Shown here in pieces: positions 16,447 to 25,277 of a stretch of DNA of 64,000 bases. The stretch lies in contig CAIXPZ010000047.1 of NCBI GenBank assembly GCA_903921455.1, positions 9,406 to 73,405 on the forward strand. Reading direction: 5' to 3'. Both the position numbers and the translations under genes were made by a program. How positions within the stretch are numbered: the stretch's first letter is position 1; each line of letters begins with the position of its first letter. Source of the stretch: an uncultured Verrucomicrobia subdivision 3 bacterium (GTDB taxonomy: Bacteria > Verrucomicrobiota > Verrucomicrobiae > Limisphaerales > UBA11358). The notes under the pieces were generated by a model. The model searched no databases. It was not told the DNA's origin and was given only the letters and a program-made list of their open reading frames with translations.

Positions 16447-18539
16447 TGGTTGAGACCGGCGAGTTCAGTTGGGGACAAATTACGGTTCCATATTTTCAGT
16501 TTCCGAACGTGGCCGACAAAGGAATTGCCGGTCTTGCTCCCGAGTTGCGCCAAGGGACAAACCATCTGGTCATTGGATCCGCCCGCTAGCTGGCCGTTGA
16601 CATAAAGCGCTGTGTGGCCGCGCTCGCCTACAATCGTCAGCGTCACCCATTGGTTCAGCGGTGGCGTCTCGCCTAAGACATGGCTTACGTCCTTCATCAA
16701 ATGACTCGCGGCCGGGTCCGCGCCGGGCGTGCCGGCGGCCCGCACCAGGCCGATGCCCTGTCGGGCAACTTTCGTTTTGACCTCCTTGCCGGCGGCCTCC
16801 TTTGTTTTGATTTCCTCTTCGCGCGAAAAATCCGAACAGATTTCCACCATGTCGGATGAAAGCATGACGCCGCGCCTCCCGGTCTCGGCGGTCCGAAAAA
16901 CCTGCATCGTCAAGGTCCACGGCCATTCCAAATCGGCGCGCGGCTGGCCGGCGAACGGCAGTTTCACCACGGCGTTCGTCGCGCCCAGCGTGAATTCGCG
17001 CGGCAGGTCCAGCACCACGCCGTCCGCGTTGCTGGCCGGAATGCGGTCAAACACCGTGACGCCGGGGACGGGCAGCGTGAGCGCGGTGCGTTTCTGAAAT
17101 TCCGAATAATCCTTCAAGCCTTTGACGCCCCAGAGCTTTTCCGAAAATGCCTGCAGGCTTGGCAAGACGAGGTTGGCAATCTCCGTCATAGTCCAGCCCG
17201 TCGGCGCCTGATCGCCCCAGAGGTGGAGTTTACCGCCAAGCAGGTGTGGATCATTCGGCGCCGGATTTTTGTTGGCGTCACCGCTGATTTTCCAAGGCTC
17301 CCAGTTATTGTAGATGCCGGCGTTATTGACACCGTAGTAGTGGCAGCCCGGGCAAAGATAGGTCTGGCCGTCGCTGGAATTGATGACGTTGTGGCCCTGT
17401 TCGATGAGCGTCTTCGCATCGCGCGTGACCCACATGTCAATCGTCACGCTGGGATCGGGCAGCGTGGTGCCGGGCATGTATTCGTAGCCCGACCAGATGC
17501 GGCAGTTTTTCCCCTTCGAGCGAAGGTGGGCGTTCATGGTGTTGATGAACTGCCGGAACGCCTCGCCGAGTTTTTCCTGCTCGTCCTTCGGCACACCGCC
17601 CATCCGGTATTCATCCGTGCCGATATGAAAATCTGGCGCGTCAAAAATCGGAATCATCTCGTCGAGCACCTTCTTCATCCGCTCAATGGTGTTCGGGTTA
17701 GTCACATCGAGAAACGCCTTACCAAGTTTGGGATGCCGCAAGTCCGGCCAGTAGGTGGTGAAACAAAGCGCATGGCCCGGCATGTCAATTTCCGGGGTGA
17801 TGGTGATGCCGAGGGCTTTGGCTTCGTCCTGCAACTTGCGCAGCTCCTTTTTCGTGTAAAACAAATCCTTGGACGTCAGCCCGGGAAAGGTGTCGCACTG
17901 CACACGAAAGCCAGAGTAGCCGTCGCCGAACGCCTCGTCGCTCAGGTGCAGATGCAGCTCGTTCATTTTATACCAAGACATGATTTTCAGGTAATCGTGC
18001 AGCACCTCGATTGGAAACGGTTTGCGGCCCACGTCGAGCATCAACATGCGCCGGGCATACTGCGGAAAATCCACAATTTCGCCCCGGGGGAGCTTGCCGT
18101 CGGCATGCTGGTGGAGCAGCTGCAACAACGAACGTGTGCCATAAAAAATTCCCGTCTCCGTTTCCGACGTGATGCGCGCCGCGCGGTCCAGAGACAGCGC
18201 ATAAGCCTCGTTCCCGTGCGGCACCGGCGAAGCAGGTTTCGCGAGCGAGAGAAAAATCGCGCCCGCCGAAGGGCTGTCTGCAAACTTCAGCGACGCGGGG
18301 CGGAGGCCCATCGCCAAGAGATCGCACAGCAATTGCGTGGCGACGGCTCCGAGTGCCGCCTTGTCCTTTGAAGCAACTTCGATGACGCATGGCATCGTCA
18401 GCGCCAGCGTGCCGTTACCGTCCGTCCACCGCTGCACCGCTGGAACAATTTCCGGCTCCGCCGCCCGAGCCGCCAGCGGCAACAGGACGGCGGCGAGGAC
18501 GGGCAGCAGGAACTTCAGATGGCAGAAGGTATTATTCAT
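16443..18539 (-). CDS. GH20 beta-N-acetylhexosaminidase with C-terminal Lam-G
   Basis: A 698-residue secreted enzyme (signal about 1-27, ending ARAAE). The small GH20b domain (about 30-155) precedes the GH20 barrel (about 160-510): 'RRMLMLDVGRKPFPIEVL', 'NELHLHLSDE', 'ITPEIDMPGHALCF' and 'FHIGTDEYR', with Asp309-Glu310 as the catalytic pair for substrate-assisted hydrolysis. A Lam-G/concanavalin-like domain follows (about 530-695). It removes terminal beta-GlcNAc or beta-GalNAc, a step needed in O-glycan or glycosaminoglycan breakdown. Its stop overlaps the next gene by 4 bp. The barrel call is sure; the substrate is inferred. Confidence 0.92.
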   Translation of the reverse strand: MNNTFCHLKFLLPVLAAVLLPLAARAAEPEIVPAVQRWTDGNGTLALTMPCVIEVASKDKAALGAVATQLLCDLLAMGLRPASLKFADSPSAGAIFLSLAKPASPVPHGNEAYALSLDRAARITSETETGIFYGTRSLLQLLHQHADGKLPRGEIVDFPQYARRMLMLDVGRKPFPIEVLHDYLKIMSWYKMNELHLHLSDEAFGDGYSGFRVQCDTFPGLTSKDLFYTKKELRKLQDEAKALGITITPEIDMPGHALCFTTYWPDLRHPKLGKAFLDVTNPNTIERMKKVLDEMIPIFDAPDFHIGTDEYRMGGVPKDEQEKLGEAFRQFINTMNAHLRSKGKNCRIWSGYEYMPGTTLPDPSVTIDMWVTRDAKTLIEQGHNVINSSDGQTYLCPGCHYYGVNNAGIYNNWEPWKISGDANKNPAPNDPHLLGGKLHLWGDQAPTGWTMTEIANLVLPSLQAFSEKLWGVKGLKDYSEFQKRTALTLPVPGVTVFDRIPASNADGVVLDLPREFTLGATNAVVKLPFAGQPRADLEWPWTLTMQVFRTAETGRRGVMLSSDMVEICSDFSREEEIKTKEAAGKEVKTKVARQGIGLVRAAGTPGADPAASHLMKDVSHVLGETPPLNQWVTLTIVGERGHTALYVNGQLAGGSNDQMVCPLAQLGSKTGNSFVGHVRKLKIWNRNLSPTELAGLNQ

Positions 18540-18587
18540 GTTTGATTTTATTTACGGCGATGGCCAGGGATCGATTTTTTCAAAGAA

Positions 18588-20939
18588 TCACTCAAGGTTA
18601 AGCTCGAAATCCTTGCTGATCACGACGTCCTTGCGGCGGGATTCCGGCATGACGACCAGCCGGGTGAGTTTGCCGTCCTTGACCTCGCCCTCCACCGTCG
18701 TGTTGGCGAAGGCATGGAGCTTGAACGCGGCGTTCCAGTCGCGCGGCCAGGCCTGGAGCAGCATGATTTCGCCATGCTCGCCGTTTTGCAGGAGCATTTC
18801 CTGAAGGGTCGTCATCATGTTCGCCATGCCGTCATAGTCGGGCGGCGAATCGTGCGGCGAGCCGCAGAAGCCGGGGAAGCGGAACGGCTCGCGCAGGTCG
18901 CGATCCTGCCGGAAGAGCCGCTGGCCGCGGATTCGTCCCAGCACATCCTTCTTCGCGTTTTCAGCCTGGCCGAGGCGGGCGGAGAAGATGCCGTATTGGT
19001 TCCAGCAGCAGTGCTCGATGTCGGGCATCACGCCCAGCGCGTTGATCGCCTCCTGAATGTCCGGCGTCTTTTTGTCGAGGCTGTAGATGCGGAACGGGAA
19101 TACGGTGTAGAGGTCGGGCGCCTCATAATTGGCGCGCGCCTGGCGCCCGCGGTCCTCATTCATCTTCTGATAGACCCCGGCGTTGTCGGGCATGTGTTTA
19201 CCCTTGTAATCGCACATGGGAATCGGCGGCAGGATGGCCTTGATCCGCGCGAGGCCGGTCTTTTGTTCAGCGGTCAGCAGGTTGGCCGGAAGTTGTTCGA
19301 GGCGATAAACCACATAGTTCAGCCCGGCCACGGTCGGCGTGTCGTTCACCACGTCATCCCAATAAGTTTCCAAGGCGTGGGTGGGGAAGATCCGGATTTT
19401 GCCCTGCGCATCGCGCTTGAACCGCGTCTCAAAAAAACTCAGAGCGCCGAAGGCATACGGCAGGCCCGTCTGGCACAGAAACGCCTCGTCCTGCGTGTAG
19501 GCGTAATCATCGAGCATCAGGTTGGCGGCTTCCAGGCTGTGCTGCCAGGTCCACCGGCAATACGGCTCGCTATATTCCGTGGCGCCCCAGCCGAAATCGC
19601 CCATGACCGGCAGGCCGAGCCGCGAGAAGCATTCCTCAAAATAGATGCCCTGGGCGCCGTAATATTTTTCCGCCCGCGCCTCCATCACCGGGGCCAGCTT
19701 GTTCATGAACACCAGCAGCGAGCGGAAGAAGTCCGCCGAACCTTGCGCCAGTTGCGGCTGGTAGAGCAGGCGGTTGTTCTGCCACCAGTAAGAATTGCCG
19801 TAGAACTGGTCGTCGGCCGTGGCGGCCAGGTCGCGGTAGTCGAGCGCGTAGGCGGCGTAGTTCGGATGCATCCGGAAGAGGCCGCCGCAGAAATTCGCCA
19901 GCATGGCGGAGCGCATCTGGCAGGCGAGCAGATATTTCGAGAGCACATACGCCTGCGTCACGACGGGATCGGACACGGTGACGAACGAGCGATCCCAGTA
20001 ATCCGCCCAATACTTTTCCGTCCGCGCCTGCGCCTCCGCGAAGGCGGGCGCGGCGGCAGCGGCGGCCTCCAGCTGCTTGATCCAAGCCTCGGCGTCCGGT
20101 GCCTGCGCCCGGTGCGTGGTGACGACGAGCTCAAAATCGCGGACGGGCTGCTTGGACCGCAACCGGTGATCGCTCAGCCGCTCCAGCTCCAGGCCGCGCC
20201 CGCTGATCTTGACGCCGAAGGTGTTGTCGCGGATGGGATCCACCGCCTTCACCAGATCGGCATACTTCTCCATGTGCTGCCACTTGAGGATGGTGTCCGC
20301 CGGCGAGTATTCATTGCGGTGATAGGAGATGATGGCGACCGGGTCACGGTTGTCCCAATGATCGGCGCTGGTCCAGACCGGCACATCCGCGGGGGCACCG
20401 CGCAGGGGATAGCACGCGTCGCCGATGGTGGTATGAAAGTCGCGCCGATCTGTCCGCCAGTCGTAGTAGGCGAATTGCGCTGCCGTCGGCTGGTCGGCCT
20501 GCACGCGGAGGCGGATGTCCGGCGCGCCGGCATCCACGAAGGCGGTGAGGCGGACGGCTCTGCCCGGGGGACCGGCGGTGATTTCGCAGCGGCCCTGGCG
20601 CAGCTTCAATTCCTGCCGGTAGGGCATCCCCTTGCGGAACGGATTGGGCGAAAGATGCACGCGCACCCGGCCGCACTTCAAAAGCGTGTCGATCTCGGAG
20701 ATGGCGTCGTTGCGGGCGACATAGAAGAGCAGATCGCCGTCCTCCTCAACCCACAGGTTGACGCCGACATTACCATTGCCCAGCGGGATGGAGCCGGTCT
20801 CATCCTGCGAGGCGTTGGTGAAGACGGTGTTGCAGGCATCCAGCCCCGGATCGGCCGCCATCGCCAGTCCGGCGGCGCGGACGCCGGCCGACACGGCAGC
20901 CAGCAAAGTAAAAGTGAGAATGGCGGTTATACTTTTCAT
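18588..20939 (-). CDS. Secreted DUF5703 protein, (alpha/alpha)6 glycosidase-like
   Basis: A 783-residue secreted protein (signal about 1-23, ending VRAAG). The N-terminal beta-sandwich of about 290 residues ('GSIPLGNGNVGVNLWVEEDGDLLFYVARNDAISEID', 'MPYRQELKLRQGRCEI') fits DUF5703 and resembles the start of GH95/GH65-type enzymes. Residues about 310-720 form a helical, toroid-like domain ('LLACQMRSAMLANFCGGLF', 'WWQNNRLLYQPQLAQGSADFF', 'GATEYSEPYCRWTWQHSLEAA', 'EHCCWNQYGIFSARLG'). Acid candidates include the Glu in 'ALETYWDDVVND'. The activity is unproven; a fucosidase- or uronidase-like hydrolase is the natural guess from the architecture. Confidence 0.7.
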   Translation of the reverse strand: MKSITAILTFTLLAAVSAGVRAAGLAMAADPGLDACNTVFTNASQDETGSIPLGNGNVGVNLWVEEDGDLLFYVARNDAISEIDTLLKCGRVRVHLSPNPFRKGMPYRQELKLRQGRCEITAGPPGRAVRLTAFVDAGAPDIRLRVQADQPTAAQFAYYDWRTDRRDFHTTIGDACYPLRGAPADVPVWTSADHWDNRDPVAIISYHRNEYSPADTILKWQHMEKYADLVKAVDPIRDNTFGVKISGRGLELERLSDHRLRSKQPVRDFELVVTTHRAQAPDAEAWIKQLEAAAAAAPAFAEAQARTEKYWADYWDRSFVTVSDPVVTQAYVLSKYLLACQMRSAMLANFCGGLFRMHPNYAAYALDYRDLAATADDQFYGNSYWWQNNRLLYQPQLAQGSADFFRSLLVFMNKLAPVMEARAEKYYGAQGIYFEECFSRLGLPVMGDFGWGATEYSEPYCRWTWQHSLEAANLMLDDYAYTQDEAFLCQTGLPYAFGALSFFETRFKRDAQGKIRIFPTHALETYWDDVVNDTPTVAGLNYVVYRLEQLPANLLTAEQKTGLARIKAILPPIPMCDYKGKHMPDNAGVYQKMNEDRGRQARANYEAPDLYTVFPFRIYSLDKKTPDIQEAINALGVMPDIEHCCWNQYGIFSARLGQAENAKKDVLGRIRGQRLFRQDRDLREPFRFPGFCGSPHDSPPDYDGMANMMTTLQEMLLQNGEHGEIMLLQAWPRDWNAAFKLHAFANTTVEGEVKDGKLTRLVVMPESRRKDVVISKDFELNLE

Positions 20940-21020
20940 ACCAGGTTGTCTCGAAACCCATGTGGGTGGTTTCCTTGACGAACCGCCCGGGGATTTAGTT
21001 TCAGTTATCTGCCCGCGCCG

Positions 21021-23555
21021 CTATTTCCCCGCCGGGCGCGCGTCGAAGACCAGCACCTCGAACGGCTCCAGCGTGATGCTTTGCGGATGACCCGCCGCCA
21101 GCGAAAGCGTCTGCACGCGCTGCTCCTTGTAAGGCGATTGGAGCGCGTAATCCTTCGCCGCGCCGGCCGGCAGTTCAAATACCGTGGCAATATCAAGCGT
21201 GACGGTTTGCGGCTGGTTGTCGGGATTGCGGAGCATCAGCGTGCCCTTGTGCGGATTCCACGCGGCGTAGCCGTAGATTTGCAACTTCAGCGGATCGCCG
21301 CCGACCCAGTGCGAATCCACAAGCACATCCGCATTCGCCTGTGCCCACTTGGCGGCCTCGGCGATTTGATCCCAGGAGTTGGAGGTCATCAAGGATGGCG
21401 TCAGATACAACTCCTGCAGCGACGATCCGTTGGCGAAATACGAGCGCGCCTCGTTCTTCAGATCGGGCGGATTGTTCCGGCCCACATCGCCGCCCTGAAA
21501 CTCGCGTCCGTGGACGATGCCGTGCGCCATGATGGAATTGAGCGGATAGAGCGGCGATTTCTGGACAAAGAGCTGGCGGCAGTAACCGTCGCGGAAGGTG
21601 AGCCACTTTTCGCGGTCATACTTGTTCGTCGAAATCAGGCCCTTACCGGCCCAGCCGACATCCGCGCTGCCGTTCCGCCAGGTGGAATCCACGTGGTTCA
21701 ACCAGAACGGCGAAGGCCAGGTGCCGACGGTGACATTGATGAAGACATCAGAATTTTGCTTCCGCAGATTCCGCGCCACATCCAGCAGCGCCATGAAATG
21801 AGGGCTGACGCCTTCGCCAGCTTTGTCCCACTTGAACGAGTTCACACCGTCCTCGCGCATGAGTTGGAGGCAGCGCTCTTGAAACCATCTCTTGTAGCCG
21901 GGATACGCGAGATCGAGATGTGCGCCTGCCGGTATGATGCCCATCTGCTGCGCCGTGGCGGTGCGTTCCTCATTGCCACCGTAGCCGCCGAGTGGCGAAA
22001 TCCAAATCGCGAGGTGCGCGCTTAGTTTTTCCATCTGCAATTTGAGCGCCGCGTAGCCGCCGGGAAACTTATTGGTGTTCTCGGCCCAGAGTCCGCGGCC
22101 GGGCGAATCCCAGCCGTCATCCACGAGATAGGATTTTACCGGCACGCCGCGCTTGTTCACCAGCTCGTCGTTGAAGCGATTCACCACGTCGAGCATTTTC
22201 GCAGCGTCCACCGAGAAGCCGAGGTCATACCAGCAATTGTAATGCAGAAACGGACTCGAAGGCCGGGCGCGTTCGCGTTCGATATAATACAGAAACGCGC
22301 GGCGCAACTGGCCTTCCGGCGCGACACCCGCCACTGCGCCGAACCGGTAATTTTGCGCCGGCGAAAGTTCCAGCTTGCAGGCCAGACCAATGCGCGCACC
22401 CGCAGCATCAAGCGCATTTTCCGCGCCGGGCATTTCCACGCCAAAGAACATTCCGCCGCCGGCCACCGGACAGCCGGGCACGGAGCCAATCGTCTTCGCG
22501 CCGGGAATCCGCACATCGGTCAGTTCGACTCCAAACAAGGGAATCGTTCTATCCGGCGACGAAAATTCCACCGTCTGGCGAAGGTAGCTGGAACCATCGC
22601 GCAGTTCGGCGCGCCAGTGCGCGCGCACGCCGCTCGCGGAAACCAGGTTGGCTTCCAGTGCCGCGCCGCCAATCCGCTCAGCCACGCGAACACCGCCCGG
22701 CGACGGCGTCAGCCGCACCAGCTTTGGCTCACCGTCGAGCCGAAACGCCGAAGCGGGCAAATCAAAAGCGGGAAATTCACCGAGCTTCCTCTCGATCATC
22801 TGTTCGCCTGCCACCGTGGTGACATTGAATTCCGGCTTGGCCTCGCGAACACCGATGAGCAGAAACTTTTTTCCGTCTTCCCAGATGAGCGCCAGCGCCG
22901 GCCCCCACGACATTCCCTGATCGGTGCCCTTGTCAATGCGGCAGGAGACGAAATTGGTGCCGGCGGGAAAGGGAAACTCCTCCGCCTCCGCCTGGTTTGC
23001 CTGCACATCCAACTCAAACACCGGCGGAGAGTGGAATGCCCTCGCCAGATTGAATTCTGAAATCACACACCGGCCCGCCGCGCCGAGGTCCGAATGATTT
23101 TTCGCCTGCGCCTGCAAATTCATTTTACCTAGGCGCACCAGCTTCGGTTCGCCGGCAAATTCCGCCCGTGGAAACGCCGCCAGTTCCGTCCACGTCAAAC
23201 CGTCGCGCGAAGCCAGCGCCACCACACGGTCAGCCTCCAGCCGCACCGCCACCGCCACGCCTTTTCGCGCGGATGCCGGCGCCAGCGCCAGCCGGAACAG
23301 CTCCGCGCCCGACTGGTCAAAGGACGGTCCGGAAATCTTATTTTTTAATTGGAGCGGCCGAAGCTGCCCATCGGCGACCTGCCACGATTCGGAAATCACC
23401 GCATTGCCCAACGTAAAGACGTCACCCGCCTGCGCCGATTCCGCGTGGCCCGGCATCGGGCCGGGAAACTCCACGGCGGCAAAACCGGTAAAGGCGGTAA
23501 CCAGCAGCGCGGCTCCAAAGCCGGAGCGAAAGGATTTTAAAATAGAGTTGAGCAT
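21021..23555 (-). CDS. Clan GH-D-like glycosidase with inserted beta module
   Basis: An 844-residue secreted protein (signal about 1-26). Residues about 30-400 are beta-sandwich, including an inserted module with 'GTDQGMSWGPALALIWEDGKK' (about 210-230). Residues about 430-740 form a TIM barrel of the alpha-galactosidase clan: 'LHYNCWYDLGF', 'VKSYLVDDGWDSPGRGLW', 'LAIWISPLGGYGG', 'VNSFKWDKAGEG' with candidate nucleophile Asp577, and 'NHVDSTWRNGSADVGW' with candidate acid Asp623. The C-terminal beta domain begins near 760. Relatives are often mis-labelled 'enterotoxin'. The likely activity is alpha-galactosidase or alpha-N-acetylgalactosaminidase; the exact family is not certain. Confidence 0.75.
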   Translation of the reverse strand: MLNSILKSFRSGFGAALLVTAFTGFAAVEFPGPMPGHAESAQAGDVFTLGNAVISESWQVADGQLRPLQLKNKISGPSFDQSGAELFRLALAPASARKGVAVAVRLEADRVVALASRDGLTWTELAAFPRAEFAGEPKLVRLGKMNLQAQAKNHSDLGAAGRCVISEFNLARAFHSPPVFELDVQANQAEAEEFPFPAGTNFVSCRIDKGTDQGMSWGPALALIWEDGKKFLLIGVREAKPEFNVTTVAGEQMIERKLGEFPAFDLPASAFRLDGEPKLVRLTPSPGGVRVAERIGGAALEANLVSASGVRAHWRAELRDGSSYLRQTVEFSSPDRTIPLFGVELTDVRIPGAKTIGSVPGCPVAGGGMFFGVEMPGAENALDAAGARIGLACKLELSPAQNYRFGAVAGVAPEGQLRRAFLYYIERERARPSSPFLHYNCWYDLGFSVDAAKMLDVVNRFNDELVNKRGVPVKSYLVDDGWDSPGRGLWAENTNKFPGGYAALKLQMEKLSAHLAIWISPLGGYGGNEERTATAQQMGIIPAGAHLDLAYPGYKRWFQERCLQLMREDGVNSFKWDKAGEGVSPHFMALLDVARNLRKQNSDVFINVTVGTWPSPFWLNHVDSTWRNGSADVGWAGKGLISTNKYDREKWLTFRDGYCRQLFVQKSPLYPLNSIMAHGIVHGREFQGGDVGRNNPPDLKNEARSYFANGSSLQELYLTPSLMTSNSWDQIAEAAKWAQANADVLVDSHWVGGDPLKLQIYGYAAWNPHKGTLMLRNPDNQPQTVTLDIATVFELPAGAAKDYALQSPYKEQRVQTLSLAAGHPQSITLEPFEVLVFDARPAGK

Positions 23556-23663
23556 GGCTATTTCGGATTGGTAAAAAATAGAGCTTGGAAGGAAGCCGCC
23601 AGTCGGACAATACCCAATACGGGGGAGACCTCAGCAACGACCACCGCTTACGAAGGGCCACCT

Positions 23664-23706
23664 TAATCAAATCAAAAGCCGAGACGGCGAGTCCGCCCGG
23701 CGGACT
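23664..23706 (-). terminator. Possible intrinsic terminator inside the catabolic locus
   Basis: In the 165-bp gap after the sulfatase stop there is a 17-nt perfect inverted repeat (23690-23706, AGTCCGCC-C-GGCGGACT). Reading leftwards on the - strand it is followed by a second small hairpin (GCCG-TCT-CGGC, 23678-23688) and TTTTGATTTGATT. This is the widest gap in the - strand run. Confidence 0.4.
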
Positions 23707-23720
23707 TGTTTTTCGGCCCG

Positions 23721-25265
23721 TTATTCAATGTTCGTTTTCCGGCCCAAGGCCCGGCCACCGGCCTGCTCCACCGCATCCAGTTCGCCCGCCAGCTTCTTGC
23801 TCGCGTCGGGCTGCGTGGCATTGAGGTTCTTGGTCTCGCCCAGATCATGGCCCAGGTCATAAAGCTGCGGTGACTTCGCGGAACCCGCTTCGGGATTGGC
23901 TGCCTGCTTGGGTTCGATGAATTTCCACTGGCCGTCACGAAAGCCCAGCACCTGCGCGCCGTTGTGTTCCACCAACTTCTCGCGGCCCGTCTTCGCATCA
24001 CCCAGCAGCGCGGGCAATATATTGACGCTGTCCGGCGCGTCACCGGCGGGGATCTTCTGCCCAGTCAACGCGGCGAACGTGGCGGGGAAATCCATCAGGC
24101 AAACCAGTGCATCCGACACCCCCGGCGTCACACGACCCGGCCAGCGCACAATGAAGGGCACCCGCGTGCCGGCTTCGTAGATGCTGTATTTGCCGCCGCG
24201 CAATGGGCCGGCAGCCTGATGGCCGTTCAAGTCGCGCACGGCGCCGTCCGCGTAGCCGTCGTCCAGCACCGGGCCGTTGTCGCTGCTCAAAATGACAATC
24301 GTGTTGGACGCCAGGTTCAGCTTATCAAGCGTCGAAAGAATTTCCCCGACGCACCAATCAAATTCCACGATCACGTCACCACGCACCCCGCAGCCGCTCT
24401 TGCCGACAAACCGCGGGTGCGGCACGCGCGGCACATGCGGATCGTGCGTGGCAAAATACAGAAAGAAAGGCCCGTTGGTGCTTTGGGTAATGAAGTTGAC
24501 AGCCTTCTGCGTAAACGTGTCCGCCTTGTCCTCGTCCTTCCAGCGGGCCGCCTGTCCGCCCGTCATGAAACCAATCCGGCTGATGCCATCTATGATGGTT
24601 CCATCATGGCCGAGCGAAAGTCCCATTTTCAAAAGCTCGGGATGCTGTTTGCCCGTCGGCTCGTCATCAATGGGCTTGCCGTAGCTGACTTGAATCGGAT
24701 CTTTCGGGTCAAGGCCGACAACCCGGTGATTCTCGATATAGACGCACGGCACCCGGTCGCCGGTCGCCGCCATGATAAAACTATAATCAAAGCCCAGTTC
24801 GTTCGGGCCGGGCTTGATGTCGGCATTCCAGTCTGCACCGCCGGGGCCGCCGAGTCCGAGATGCCATTTGCCGACGACGCCGGTGCGGTAGCCCGCCTTT
24901 TGCATGATAGAGGCGAGCGTGGCGTGGTTCGGGTCAATGATCAGCGGCGCGTTGCCGGGCAAAACACCGGTGCCGGTCTTGCGCCATGGATATTGCCCAG
25001 TGAGCAGCGCATAGCGCGACGGCGTGCAAGTTGCGGAAGTGGCGTGGGCATCGGTGAAGCGCAAACCATGTTGTCCAAGTCGATCCACATTGGGCGTGGG
25101 AATTTTCGTTGCGCCGTAACAGCCGGTGTCGCCAAAGCCGAGGTCGTCGGCCAGGATGAGCACGATGTTCGGAGAAGATGAGGCGGCGGCGGTCGGGGCG
25201 GCGGCGGCGGGTCTGGTGGTCAAAGGGATGACACACGCAAGGGCAATGGCGATGGGCATTTTCAT
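23721..25265 (-). CDS. Secreted S1-type sulfatase (CTPSR)
   Basis: A 514-residue sulfatase with signal peptide (about 1-23). The formylglycine motif is 'CTPSRYALLTG' with Cys80. The metal site shows 'LADDLGFGD' at the N-terminus and 'ILSSDNGP' in mid-protein; the catalytic Lys/His are in 'GVVGKWHLGLGG'. A C-terminal sub-domain carries 'LYDLGHDLGETKNL'. It hydrolyses sulfate esters on glycans in the periplasm or outside, after Cys80 is oxidised by a maturase that is not encoded in this window. The closest paralogue is the next gene upstream (25278-26870), with which it shares the 'C-T-P-[ST]-R-YALLTG' segment, so the two look like a tandem duplication. The position of the cleaved sulfate cannot be told from sequence alone. 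Confidence 0.92.
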   Translation of the reverse strand: MKMPIAIALACVIPLTTRPAAAAPTAAASSSPNIVLILADDLGFGDTGCYGATKIPTPNVDRLGQHGLRFTDAHATSATCTPSRYALLTGQYPWRKTGTGVLPGNAPLIIDPNHATLASIMQKAGYRTGVVGKWHLGLGGPGGADWNADIKPGPNELGFDYSFIMAATGDRVPCVYIENHRVVGLDPKDPIQVSYGKPIDDEPTGKQHPELLKMGLSLGHDGTIIDGISRIGFMTGGQAARWKDEDKADTFTQKAVNFITQSTNGPFFLYFATHDPHVPRVPHPRFVGKSGCGVRGDVIVEFDWCVGEILSTLDKLNLASNTIVILSSDNGPVLDDGYADGAVRDLNGHQAAGPLRGGKYSIYEAGTRVPFIVRWPGRVTPGVSDALVCLMDFPATFAALTGQKIPAGDAPDSVNILPALLGDAKTGREKLVEHNGAQVLGFRDGQWKFIEPKQAANPEAGSAKSPQLYDLGHDLGETKNLNATQPDASKKLAGELDAVEQAGGRALGRKTNIE

Positions 25266-25277
25266 TTGGTTTTCAGG

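Noticed and set aside
15136..16605. 489-codon open frame on the + strand
   Set aside because: Antisense to the multidomain DUF3472 gene and running into GH20; no recognisable protein features.
18714..20978. 754-codon open frame on the + strand
   Set aside because: It lies antisense over the DUF5703 gene; its Arg/His/Val-rich sequence has no domain or signal peptide and is a shadow of high-GC codon use.
23964..25181. 405-codon open frame on the + strand
   Set aside because: Antisense to a clear sulfatase gene; low-complexity Arg-rich translation.
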